Shown here: positions 1-5,228 of the stretch, one piece after another | Layout of the letters: each line of letters opens with the position of its first letter | Position numbering within the stretch: the stretch's first letter is position 1 | Assembly: GCA_946413885.1 (NCBI GenBank) | Contig: CAMKMK010000166.1 | Coordinates: 1 to 5,266 of the forward strand | Length of the DNA: 5,266 nucleotides | Source: an uncultured Prevotellaceae bacterium | GTDB taxonomy: Bacteria; Bacteroidota; Bacteroidia; Bacteroidales; Bacteroidaceae | Reading direction: 5' to 3' | The notes under the pieces: generated by a model | Databases searched by the model: none | What the model was told of the DNA's origin: nothing | What the model saw: only the letters and a program-made list of their open reading frames with translations | Translations under genes and position numbers: made by a program

Positions 1-278
1 TCGGTATAGTCGTGGAAGATGGCCCGCAACTGTGCAGACACTTCCTTGTAACGCTGGAAATGAGGTTCCACAATGATGAGCTGCGGACACAGACGCTTAG
101 CCAACTGGATGGATTGGGCAGAGTGTACGCCAAAGCGGCGGGCCTCGTAGCTGGCCGTAGACACTACACCACGCTCTGCATCATGTCCAACCGCTATCGG
201 CATACCTCTCAGTTCTGGCTGGTCGTGCTGTTCGACAGCCGCAAAGAACTGGTCCATATCCACATGTATGATCTTCAT
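1..278 (-). CDS. dinB: DNA polymerase IV (Y-family translesion polymerase), 5' part only
   Basis: Reading the minus strand from the ATG at 278-276 gives 92 codons plus two bases before the window edge, so the gene is cut by the window and is not necessarily broken. The start MKIIHVDMDQFFAAVEQ is the Y-family polymerase N-terminus. D7 is the first catalytic metal-binding Asp, M8 and D9 follow, and F12 sits at the steric-gate position that excludes ribonucleotides. RGVVSTASYEARRFGV (36-51) and KRLCPQLIIV (61-70) match the finger/palm region of DinB. The second catalytic motif (SLDE type, near residue 100 in the family) lies outside the window. By family knowledge this is a cytoplasmic, error-prone polymerase that bypasses damaged template bases. 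The 278 start is favoured because an in-frame ATG 13 codons upstream (317-315) lies upstream of the predicted transcription start. I see no obvious LexA-type operator. The gene is transcribed divergently from the TonB receptor gene. Confidence 0.93.
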   Translation of the reverse strand, partial: MKIIHVDMDQFFAAVEQHDQPELRGMPIAVGHDAERGVVSTASYEARRFGVHSAQSIQLAKRLCPQLIIVEPHFQRYKEVSAQLRAIFHDYT

Positions 279-303
279 TGGCGAGAGGATATCGTAGTAA
301 GGG

Positions 304-311
304 CAAAGGTA
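304..311 (-). promoter_or_regulatory. Bacteroidota-type -7 promoter element for dinB
   Basis: On the minus strand the bases read TACCTTTG, a perfect match to the TAnnTTTG -7 consensus used by the primary sigma factor of Bacteroidota. Transcription would start a few bases downstream, near 298-300, leaving a leader of about 20 nt before the ATG at 278. The expected -33 TTTG, 19-21 bases upstream, is not recognisable; that position reads roughly GCGG. The placement relative to the gene start is the main support. Confidence 0.6.
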
Positions 312-487
312 CAACATTTTTCTGACACTGCCGCTTCTTCCTGCCTAAAATGCACCTACAGCCCAGTCGTTGATGTACTTCCCCACGCCACTTTGCCTGC
401 ATTCTCCAAAAATCGTTACAACAAGCTCGTTTTCAACGTCTTTCCATCGCATTGAGAGAGCTTTTTTGACTCGTCGTTAAGAAAAAG

Positions 488-520
488 TTGACGGGAGATA
501 TACAAAAAAGGGTATGTTTT
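488..520 (+). promoter_or_regulatory. Possible weak promoter for the TonB-dependent receptor gene
   Basis: TATGTTTT at 513-520 matches the -7 consensus TAnnTTTG except for the last base, and a TTG lies at 488-490, 22 bases upstream, slightly longer than the usual spacing. The predicted transcript would start near 525-527, giving a very short leader before the ATG at 536, or a leader of about 40 nt if the ATG at 566 is used. No better match was found between 312 and 535, so this is a tentative assignment. Confidence 0.3.
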
Positions 521-535
521 CCGTTTATTAATTTG

Positions 536-2932
536 ATGAGACGAGTATACATATTAATATATGTAATGGTTTTGTGTCCCTTCTTCATGCTTGCCCAGGA
601 GGCGAAGGAGACACAAGACACGGCCACTGTACACCTGAAAGGGCGAGTTGTGGACGAAGACCAGTCACCTGTGGAATTTGCCACCGTTCGCGTTGAGGGG
701 CAGCCCATTGGCACCACAACGGACCTGAACGGACAATATCGGCTCAGTTTCAAGACAGCCGACAGCGTGGCTATTCTCTACAACATGATAGGCTACGAGA
801 AACGTCGACGCGTACTGAAAAAGCCGCAGGGAAACCTTACCCTGAACATCGTGATGAGAAGCGCAGGAAAGGATATGACGGAGGTGACAGTGAGCGACAC
901 ACGGCGCCAGATGGGGACGACACAAGAGCTGAACACCAAAGACCTGAAACGCATGCCCAGCACGACTGGCAACGCCGTAGAGGAACTGGTGGCTACCCAG
1001 GCAGGAGTCAGCACCCACAACGAGCTGTCGAGCCAGTACAACGTGCGTGGAGGCAGTTTCGACGAGAACTGTGTCTACATCAATGGAGTGGAAGTCTACC
1101 GCCCCTTGCTCATCAGCAGCGGACAGCAGGAAGGACTCTCCATCATCAACAGCGATATGGTGGAGAAGGTGAACTTCAGCGCTGGCGGATTCGAGGCAAA
1201 GTATGGCGACAAGATGAGCAGCGTGCTCGACATCACCTACGCACGGCCAGAGAAGGCGGAGGGCAGCGTGCAAGCCAGCCTGCTGGGAACCAACGTCTAT
1301 GGCGGATACGGCAACGGAAAAATCAGCTTCAGCAACGGGCTTCGATACAAGACCAACCAGTACATGCTGGGGAGCCTGGAGACGAAAGGCGAATACAGGC
1401 CAAAATTCCTGGATTATCAAGGCTACTTGAGCTGGACTCCCAACAAGAACTGGTCAGTGGATGTGATAGGATACATCAGCAAGAACAACTACAACTTTAC
1501 CCCCAAGAACCGCGAGACAAAATTTGGTACGCTGGAGGACGTGAAGAGTTTCACCGTCTACTTCGACGGCAAGGAGGCTGACCTCTTCCGCACACTCTTT
1601 GGAACCATGAAAATCTCACGAAAGCTGGGCGCTGGAGCCCTCAGCCTGGCAGCCTCTGCCTTCAGCACAGCTGAGCGCGAGACCTATGACATACAGGGGC
1701 AATACTGGCTCAACGAGACCACAGAGGACGAGCAGCTGGGCGTGGGGACCTATATGGAGCATGCCAGGAACTACCTGAACAGCAAGTCCCAGACGCTGAA
1801 ACTGGCCTACGAATATGCCAAGAGGCACCACCAGCTGCAAACGGGACTCTCCTGGAAACACGAGAGCATCGACGAGAACAGCCGCGAATGGGAATATCGC
1901 GACAGCAGCGGCTACAGCGTGCCCCACACAGGAGAGGACCTGAAGGTAATCTACAACCTGAAAAGCGTGAACGACATCAGCAGCAACGCGATGGAATTCT
2001 TCGCTCAGGACACCTATCGCAACGAGAGCAAGGTAGGCATCCTCAGTCTGAACTATGGAACTCGACTGAGCTACTGGAGCTGGAACAGCGAATGGCTCGT
2101 CTCGCCACGCGTGAACCTGGGATTCGTTCCCTCCTGCAACGAGAACCTTACCTTCCGCCTGGCCACAGGCATGTACTACCAGCGGCCCTTCTACAAGGAA
2201 CTCCGCGACACAGTCACCACCAACGGCAATACGGTGGTTCAGCTCAATGGGAACATCAAGAGCCAACGCTCCTTCCAGGTCGTGGCAGGCATGGAATACA
2301 AGTTCCGCATGAGCCAACGCCCCTTCAAATTCACTACGGAGGTGTACTACAAGGCTCAGAGCCACCTGAATCCCTACAACGTGGACAACGTGAAGATTGT
2401 CTACTACGGAAACAACATTGCCGACGGATACGTCGTGGGAGCCGATTTCAAGCTCTATGGAGAATTCATCCCAGGAACGGATTCCTGGATAAGCTTTGGC
2501 CTGATGAAAGCCCAAATGAACCTCAACGGAAAGAGCATCCCCCAGCCTACCGACCAGCGCTACAACTTCAATTTCTTCTTCAGCGACTTCTTCCCTGGCA
2601 CCACCAAGTGGAAGATGAACCTGAAAGCCAGCTTTGCCGACGGCCTACCCTTTGGCCCTCCGCATACAGGATTGGAGAGGAACGCCTTCAGGGCTCCTGC
2701 CTACAAGCGCGTCGACATAGGCATGAACTACCGCCTCCTCGACAACGAGGACCGTCACCTGCGTTCCGACCTGGTGAAAAACATCTGGCTGGGGCTCGAT
2801 TGCTTCAACATCTTCGGCCTGAGCAACGTGAGCAGCTATTACTGGGTGACCGACATCAGCAACCATCAGTACGCTGTCCCCAACTATCTGACAGGAAGAA
2901 TGATCAACGGGCGCATCCTGATTGAATTCTGA
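536..2932 (+). CDS. TonB-dependent outer-membrane receptor with N-terminal carboxypeptidase-regulatory-like domain
   Basis: This is a 798-residue protein from the ATG at 536. The reading frame opens 16 codons earlier at a TTG (488), but residues 1-20 from the ATG (MRRVYILIYVMVLCPFFMLA, cleavage before Q21) form a clean Sec signal peptide, so 536 is preferred; ATG 566 is a second option. In order: a CarboxypepD_reg-like beta-sandwich (about 31-108, with TTDLNGQYRLSF typical of it), a TonB-box-like stretch EVTVSDT (116-122), a plug domain (about 124-236, with QYNVRGGSFDEN, VYINGVEVYRPL and SAGGFEAKYGDKMSSVLDI), then a long beta-barrel ending in ...RILIEF with the terminal Phe common in outer-membrane proteins. 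By family it imports a ligand across the outer membrane using TonB/ExbBD energy. It is shorter than typical SusC proteins (about 1000 residues) and no susD neighbour is present, so a glycan substrate cannot be inferred; the ligand is unknown. It lies divergent to dinB, and no hairpin terminator follows it. Confidence 0.92.
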   Translation: MRRVYILIYVMVLCPFFMLAQEAKETQDTATVHLKGRVVDEDQSPVEFATVRVEGQPIGTTTDLNGQYRLSFKTADSVAILYNMIGYEKRRRVLKKPQGNLTLNIVMRSAGKDMTEVTVSDTRRQMGTTQELNTKDLKRMPSTTGNAVEELVATQAGVSTHNELSSQYNVRGGSFDENCVYINGVEVYRPLLISSGQQEGLSIINSDMVEKVNFSAGGFEAKYGDKMSSVLDITYARPEKAEGSVQASLLGTNVYGGYGNGKISFSNGLRYKTNQYMLGSLETKGEYRPKFLDYQGYLSWTPNKNWSVDVIGYISKNNYNFTPKNRETKFGTLEDVKSFTVYFDGKEADLFRTLFGTMKISRKLGAGALSLAASAFSTAERETYDIQGQYWLNETTEDEQLGVGTYMEHARNYLNSKSQTLKLAYEYAKRHHQLQTGLSWKHESIDENSREWEYRDSSGYSVPHTGEDLKVIYNLKSVNDISSNAMEFFAQDTYRNESKVGILSLNYGTRLSYWSWNSEWLVSPRVNLGFVPSCNENLTFRLATGMYYQRPFYKELRDTVTTNGNTVVQLNGNIKSQRSFQVVAGMEYKFRMSQRPFKFTTEVYYKAQSHLNPYNVDNVKIVYYGNNIADGYVVGADFKLYGEFIPGTDSWISFGLMKAQMNLNGKSIPQPTDQRYNFNFFFSDFFPGTTKWKMNLKASFADGLPFGPPHTGLERNAFRAPAYKRVDIGMNYRLLDNEDRHLRSDLVKNIWLGLDCFNIFGLSNVSSYYWVTDISNHQYAVPNYLTGRMINGRILIEF

Positions 2933-2996
2933 CACGAAGGAAGCACCTAAACATAAAAAAAGGATAAAAAAGAGAACGTCGAAAGACATAATTTCG

Positions 2997-3004
2997 TATC
3001 TTTG
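2997..3004 (+). promoter_or_regulatory. Bacteroidota-type -7 promoter element for the epimerase gene
   Basis: TATCTTTG is a perfect match to the TAnnTTTG consensus, placed 42 bases before the ATG at 3047. The predicted start near 3010 gives an A-rich leader of about 36 nt, normal for this phylum, where A-rich leaders often replace a Shine-Dalgarno site. No clear -33 TTTG is visible. A small dyad, CGAAA (2980-2984) and TTTCG (2992-2996), lies just upstream in the spacer and could be coincidental. Confidence 0.65.
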
Positions 3005-3012
3005 CCTACAGT

Positions 3013-3030
3013 TAAACACTATAAACACTA
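3013..3030 (+). repeat. Perfect 9-bp tandem duplication in the epimerase leader
   Basis: TAAACACTA occurs twice head to tail (3013-3021 and 3022-3030) in the predicted untranslated leader. It is followed by an A-run and AACAACAAAATT immediately before the ATG. The duplication keeps the leader unstructured and A-rich. It may be simple slippage, and no regulatory role is evident. Confidence 0.55.
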
Positions 3031-3046
3031 AAAAAACAACAAAATT

Positions 3047-3451
3047 ATGAAGATTTCACGTATTGAGCATCTGGGCATTGCCGTACAGAGCATTGATGCA
3101 GTACGCCCCTATTTCGAGGACGTTCTGGGTTTGAAGATTTACAAGGAAGAGGTTGTCGAGGACCAGAAGGTTAAGACCGCCTTCATGAAGGTTGGTGAGG
3201 TGAAACTGGAGCTGCTCGAGCCCACGTCACCCGACAGCACCGTACAGAAGTATCTCGACAACGGCGGTCGTGGCATCCATCACGTTGCCTTCAAGATCGA
3301 GGACGGAGTGGCCGACTCATTGGCTTACTGCGACTCCAAGGGCATCCGTCTCATCGACAAGGCTCCTCGCGGCGGAGCAGACGGTCTCCACATCGCTTTC
3401 CTCCATCCCAAGAGCACCTGCGGCATCCTGACAGAACTCTGCGAGGAATAA
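3047..3451 (+). CDS. mce: Methylmalonyl-CoA epimerase (VOC superfamily)
   Basis: This complete 134-residue protein has the usual length for the family. It interconverts (2R)- and (2S)-methylmalonyl-CoA in the cytoplasm. In Bacteroidota this links B12-dependent methylmalonyl-CoA mutase with decarboxylation to propionyl-CoA (succinate to propionate), or the reverse. Two beta-alpha-beta-beta-beta repeats of the vicinal-oxygen-chelate fold are visible: IEHLGIAVQSID (6-17) opens the first, and GRGIHHVAFKIED (74-86) opens the second. By position the divalent-metal ligands should be H8, E55 (in VKLELLEP), H79 and E130 (in GILTELCEE); this assignment is by comparison with the family from memory. PKSTCGILTELCE at the C-terminus is characteristic. 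The gene has its own promoter and is 114 bp from the receptor gene. It is not followed by methylmalonyl-CoA decarboxylase or mutase subunit genes, with which it is often grouped. The DUF1080 gene starts 56 bp downstream. Confidence 0.93.
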   Translation: MKISRIEHLGIAVQSIDAVRPYFEDVLGLKIYKEEVVEDQKVKTAFMKVGEVKLELLEPTSPDSTVQKYLDNGGRGIHHVAFKIEDGVADSLAYCDSKGIRLIDKAPRGGADGLHIAFLHPKSTCGILTELCEE

Positions 3452-3507
3452 TCCTTGCTGTGCGATACTGACACATACTTTAATCCCCCTTTAAGAATCC
3501 TGCCCTT

Positions 3508-4509
3508 ATGAGAAAGTTCACTAAACTGACGATAACAGGAGCCCTGCTGATATCAGCCTCTATTTCATCCCTGGCTCAGGACATCACGCCAGAGAACAGA
3601 TACCTGCAACTGCGCGACCAGATGGAGAAGACAGAGAATGTGAAAGAGCAGAAAAGCATCTTGACCCAAATGGGCGAGACGGGTACCTTCCAAGCGATGG
3701 CCTATACGGCAAACTGGATGACCAACCGCAGACTGAGAAAAACGGCAGCACAGGTTACCAAGAAGATTGCTATGGCTCACCCTGAGTACAACGGCATCAA
3801 TTACCGCCTCCTCCTGAAGACTGCGCAAGCAGTTCTGAGCGAGAAAGAAGAAAGGGAGATTGAGGACTTCCTCGGCGGACTCTCGAAGGACGAGGAAGGA
3901 TTCGTGTCCATCTTCAACGGAACCAACCTGAACGGTTGGAAAGGACTGGTGCAGAACCCCATCGCTCGCGCCAAGATGACGGGCGAGGAACTCGCCAAAG
4001 CCCAGGAAAAAGCTGATCAGGTGATGCGCGAGGACTGGAAAGTGGAAGACGGAATGCTCACCTATGTGGGCCACGGATACGACAACATCTGCACCGTCAA
4101 CCAGTATGCCGACTTTGAGATGCTGGTCGACTGGAAACTCGATCCTGCAGGCAAGGAGCCTGACGCAGGAGTCTATCTGAGAGGCACTCCACAGGTCCAG
4201 ATCTGGGACATCGCACGCGTGAACGTGGGAGCACAAGTGGGAAGCGGCGGACTCTACAACAACCAGAAGAACCGCAGCACTCCCCTCGAAGTGGCCGACA
4301 ACAAGCTGGGCGAGTGGAACACCTTCTACATCCGCATGGTGGGCGACAAGGTGACTGTGAAGCTCAACGGAAAGCTGGTGGTCGACAACGTGGTGATGGA
4401 GAACTACTGGGACCGCAAGCAGCCCATCTTCCCACGCGAGCAGATAGAGATGCAGGCTCATGGAAGCCGCACATGGTTCCGCGACATCTACGTCCGCGAA
4501 ATTAAGTAA
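3508..4509 (+). CDS. Secreted DUF1080 (3-keto-disaccharide hydrolase-like) protein
   Basis: This 333-residue protein begins with a Sec signal peptide: MRKFTKLTIT, a hydrophobic core, then SLAQ with cleavage expected before D25. Residues 25-130 are predicted helical (for example GETGTFQAMAYTANW and LRKTAAQVTKKIAMAHPEY) and resemble HEAT-like modules that precede DUF1080 in larger proteins. The DUF1080 domain covers about 131-332. It opens with GFVSIFNGTNLNGWKG, has a charged helical insert (about 150-176), then DWKVEDGMLTYVG, YADFEMLVDWKL, DAGVYLRGTPQVQIWD (219-234), GSGGLYNNQ (246-253), and ends with WFRDIYVREIK. The fold is a concanavalin-like beta-sandwich. Some members hydrolyse 3-keto-glycosides made by GFO/IDH/MocA-type dehydrogenases, but no such dehydrogenase lies in this window, so the substrate is unknown. 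Location is periplasmic or exported, as no lipobox is seen. With no clear promoter in the 56-bp gap it may be co-transcribed with mce. A strong terminator follows 26 bp after the stop. Confidence 0.88.
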   Translation: MRKFTKLTITGALLISASISSLAQDITPENRYLQLRDQMEKTENVKEQKSILTQMGETGTFQAMAYTANWMTNRRLRKTAAQVTKKIAMAHPEYNGINYRLLLKTAQAVLSEKEEREIEDFLGGLSKDEEGFVSIFNGTNLNGWKGLVQNPIARAKMTGEELAKAQEKADQVMREDWKVEDGMLTYVGHGYDNICTVNQYADFEMLVDWKLDPAGKEPDAGVYLRGTPQVQIWDIARVNVGAQVGSGGLYNNQKNRSTPLEVADNKLGEWNTFYIRMVGDKVTVKLNGKLVVDNVVMENYWDRKQPIFPREQIEMQAHGSRTWFRDIYVREIK

Positions 4510-4535
4510 CCGAAAATACTTTACAAATTTATATC

Positions 4536-4572
4536 AAAATCCCCTAAAACCACTAGGCTTTAGGGGATTTTT
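4536..4572 (+). terminator. Rho-independent terminator after the DUF1080 gene
   Basis: AAAATCCCCTAAA (4536-4548) pairs perfectly with TTTAGGGGATTTT (4559-4571). The loop is ACCACTAGGC (4549-4558), whose inner CC/GG can add two more pairs. The four G-C pairs sit mid-stem, and the right arm ends in a T-run continuing into TTCTTT. Because the stem is flanked by A's on the left and T's on the right, it could also act on transcripts from the opposite strand. Confidence 0.88.
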
Positions 4573-4577
4573 CTTTC

Positions 4578-4649
4578 CAATTACTCAGATTACTCAGAGT
4601 ATTCCGATTACTCAGAGTACTCCGACCACTCCGATTACTCCGATCACTC
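4578..4649. repeat. Eight-copy 9-bp minisatellite, consensus CGATTACTC
   Basis: Eight contiguous 9-base units start at 4578, 4587, 4596, 4605, 4614, 4623, 4632 and 4641. Two are exact CGATTACTC and the others differ at one to three positions. Units two to five also show an 18-base higher order, in which a GATTACTC unit alternates with an AGAGTAYTC unit. The array begins six bases after the terminator. Its length is a multiple of three and one frame stays open through it (reading ITP/ITQ repeats), but there is no start signal or other support for translation. Confidence 0.85.
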
Positions 4650-4654
4650 CCACC

Positions 4655-4780
4655 AGATCAGCCAAAGCTCGTATTTCGCGTTTTAAGGCCCTTCTCGCAG
4701 GAGTTCTCCCACCCGACGTACAACGGACCACCTCGCCCCATTTCGAGGCCATAGCGCACGTTTACGCGCGTATGTGACGA
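4655..4780. other. GC-richer non-coding block, possibly a dispersed intergenic repeat
   Basis: This block is clearly richer in G and C than the flanking sequence. It holds small dyads: GGAG-TT-CTCC in the first half, and CCTCG with CGAGG separated by eight bases in the second. A run rich in CG dinucleotides (GCGCACGTTTACGCGCGTA) closes it. Both strands contain short open frames through it (ending at 4777 on plus and 4683 on minus), neither with a recognisable domain. I have a vague impression of similar blocks between genes in related genomes, but cannot verify it here. Confidence 0.3.
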
Positions 4781-4862
4781 AAGGACACAATACCAGGGGA
4801 TAACAATGGGTTAAGAAGAAGGCAAGAGAGGAGACGTTTCTATCACAAGATGGTTTGGAAAT

Positions 4863-4906
4863 GTTGCAAAAGTTGCAAGTTGCATTTGCAAAATTGAATA
4901 GTTGCA
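4863..4906 (+). repeat. Left cluster of five GTTGCA-type motifs
   Basis: GTTGCA occurs at 4863, 4872, 4879 and 4901, with a variant TTTGCA at 4885. The first two lie in the 15-mer GTTGCAAAAGTTGCA (4863-4877), which is the exact reverse complement of the 15-mer duplicated at 5017-5046. The cluster lies left of the palindrome at 4926-4974 and mirrors the right cluster in orientation and, roughly, in distance from the centre. Confidence 0.8.
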
Positions 4907-4925
4907 TGAAAGAAGGATATTTACC

Positions 4926-4974
4926 TTTATATTATATCTTATAATAATTTTATTATTATAAGATATAATATAAA
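4926..4974. repeat. Perfect 23-bp AT-rich palindrome with 3-nt loop
   Basis: The left arm (4926-4948, starting TTTATATTATATC) is the exact reverse complement of the right arm (4952-4974, ending GATATAATATAAA), separated only by TTT. One pair of the 23 is G-C (4938 with 4962); all others are A-T. It could extrude as a cruciform or act as an easily melted element. With so few G-C pairs it is not a typical intrinsic terminator. Confidence 0.9.
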
Positions 4975-4992
4975 AATTCAGCTCACTATTAT

Positions 4993-5046
4993 TGCAACAG
5001 AAACTGAAAATCGAAATGCAACTTTTGCAACTGCAACTTTTGCAAC
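4993..5046 (+). repeat. Right cluster of five TGCAAC motifs, including a perfect 15-bp tandem duplication
   Basis: TGCAAC occurs at 4993, 5017, 5026, 5032 and 5041. The 15-mer TGCAACTTTTGCAAC is present twice with no gap (5017-5031 and 5032-5046). It is the inverse complement of the left 15-mer at 4863-4877. The innermost copies of each cluster (4901-4906 and 4993-4998) lie almost equally far (about 44-49 bases) from the palindrome centre at 4950. Confidence 0.85.
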
Positions 5047-5150
5047 TGTACGAATCTTACTAAAAATCCAAGAATTGTATATGAAAAATATTTACCATAC
5101 ACAAGAAAATGTGTCTATTGGAACCAACCAACCAGAAGAAAGCAATCCCG

Positions 5151-5228
5151 CAACGTGTCGAGGGAGAGGAAAGAACACGTTGAAAGGCAAGAGTCAACAC
5201 GTTGAAATCACCAACACAACACGTTGAA
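5151..5228. repeat. Array of AACACGTTGAA sites with 22-bp period, plus one inverted core
   Basis: The 11-mer AACACGTTGAA is found at 5174-5184, 5196-5206 and 5218-5228, each start exactly 22 bases after the previous one, about two helical turns. CAACGTGT at 5151-5158 is the reverse complement of the core ACACGTTG. Each direct site has internal dyad symmetry (AAC-AC-GTT, extending to TCAAC-AC-GTTGA in the second), as expected for a dimeric DNA-binding protein. The sequences between sites are not conserved, so the constraint is on site and spacing. The array may continue past the window edge. Confidence 0.8.

Noticed and set aside
12..455. 147-codon open frame on the plus strand across the left end
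   Set aside because: It lies antisense to the clear DinB coding sequence (1-278) and then runs through the divergent promoter region. Its protein shows no recognisable domain.
1616..2515. 299-codon antisense open frame inside the receptor gene
   Set aside because: Long antisense frames arise from the codon bias of the sense gene. This one has no domain, signal or start context, while the sense strand encodes a typical barrel.
1888..2925. 345-codon plus-strand frame overlapping the receptor's C-terminal half
   Set aside because: It is a +1 shadow of the receptor frame, rich in Arg/Gln/Pro/His from shifted codons, with no known domain. The receptor frame continues intact to its terminal Phe.
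3565..4461. 298-codon antisense open frame inside the DUF1080 gene
   Set aside because: Same explanation. The sense frame has a signal peptide and DUF1080 motifs, whereas the antisense product is low-complexity in His/Val/Leu.
4460..4777. Plus-strand open frame through the terminator, minisatellite and GC-richer block
   Set aside because: It starts inside the DUF1080 gene in another frame, reads through a strong terminator and is mostly repeat sequence.
4683..4907. 74-residue minus-strand open frame through the GC-richer block
   Set aside because: It has no recognisable domain, begins within the GTTGCA cluster and lacks a TAnnTTTG promoter. It is more likely an accidental frame.
4922..4929. 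TACCTTTA as a promoter reading into the palindrome
   Set aside because: It misses the final G of the -7 consensus, has no properly spaced -33 element and leads into no gene.
4863..5046. Transposable element (MITE) with terminal inverted repeats
   Set aside because: The 15-mer inverted ends fit loosely, but I see no target-site duplication on the flanks and the right end is duplicated, so it is kept only as one possibility.
5081..5227. 48-residue open frame starting MKNIYHTQENVS and crossing the 22-bp iterons
   Set aside because: The 22-bp repeat period is not a multiple of three, so identical sites are read in different frames. This means the repeats are not under protein constraint. No domain or convincing promoter was found.
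5151..5228. CRISPR array
   Set aside because: The repeats are only 11 bp with 11-bp gaps, far below CRISPR repeat and spacer sizes, and no cas gene is present.
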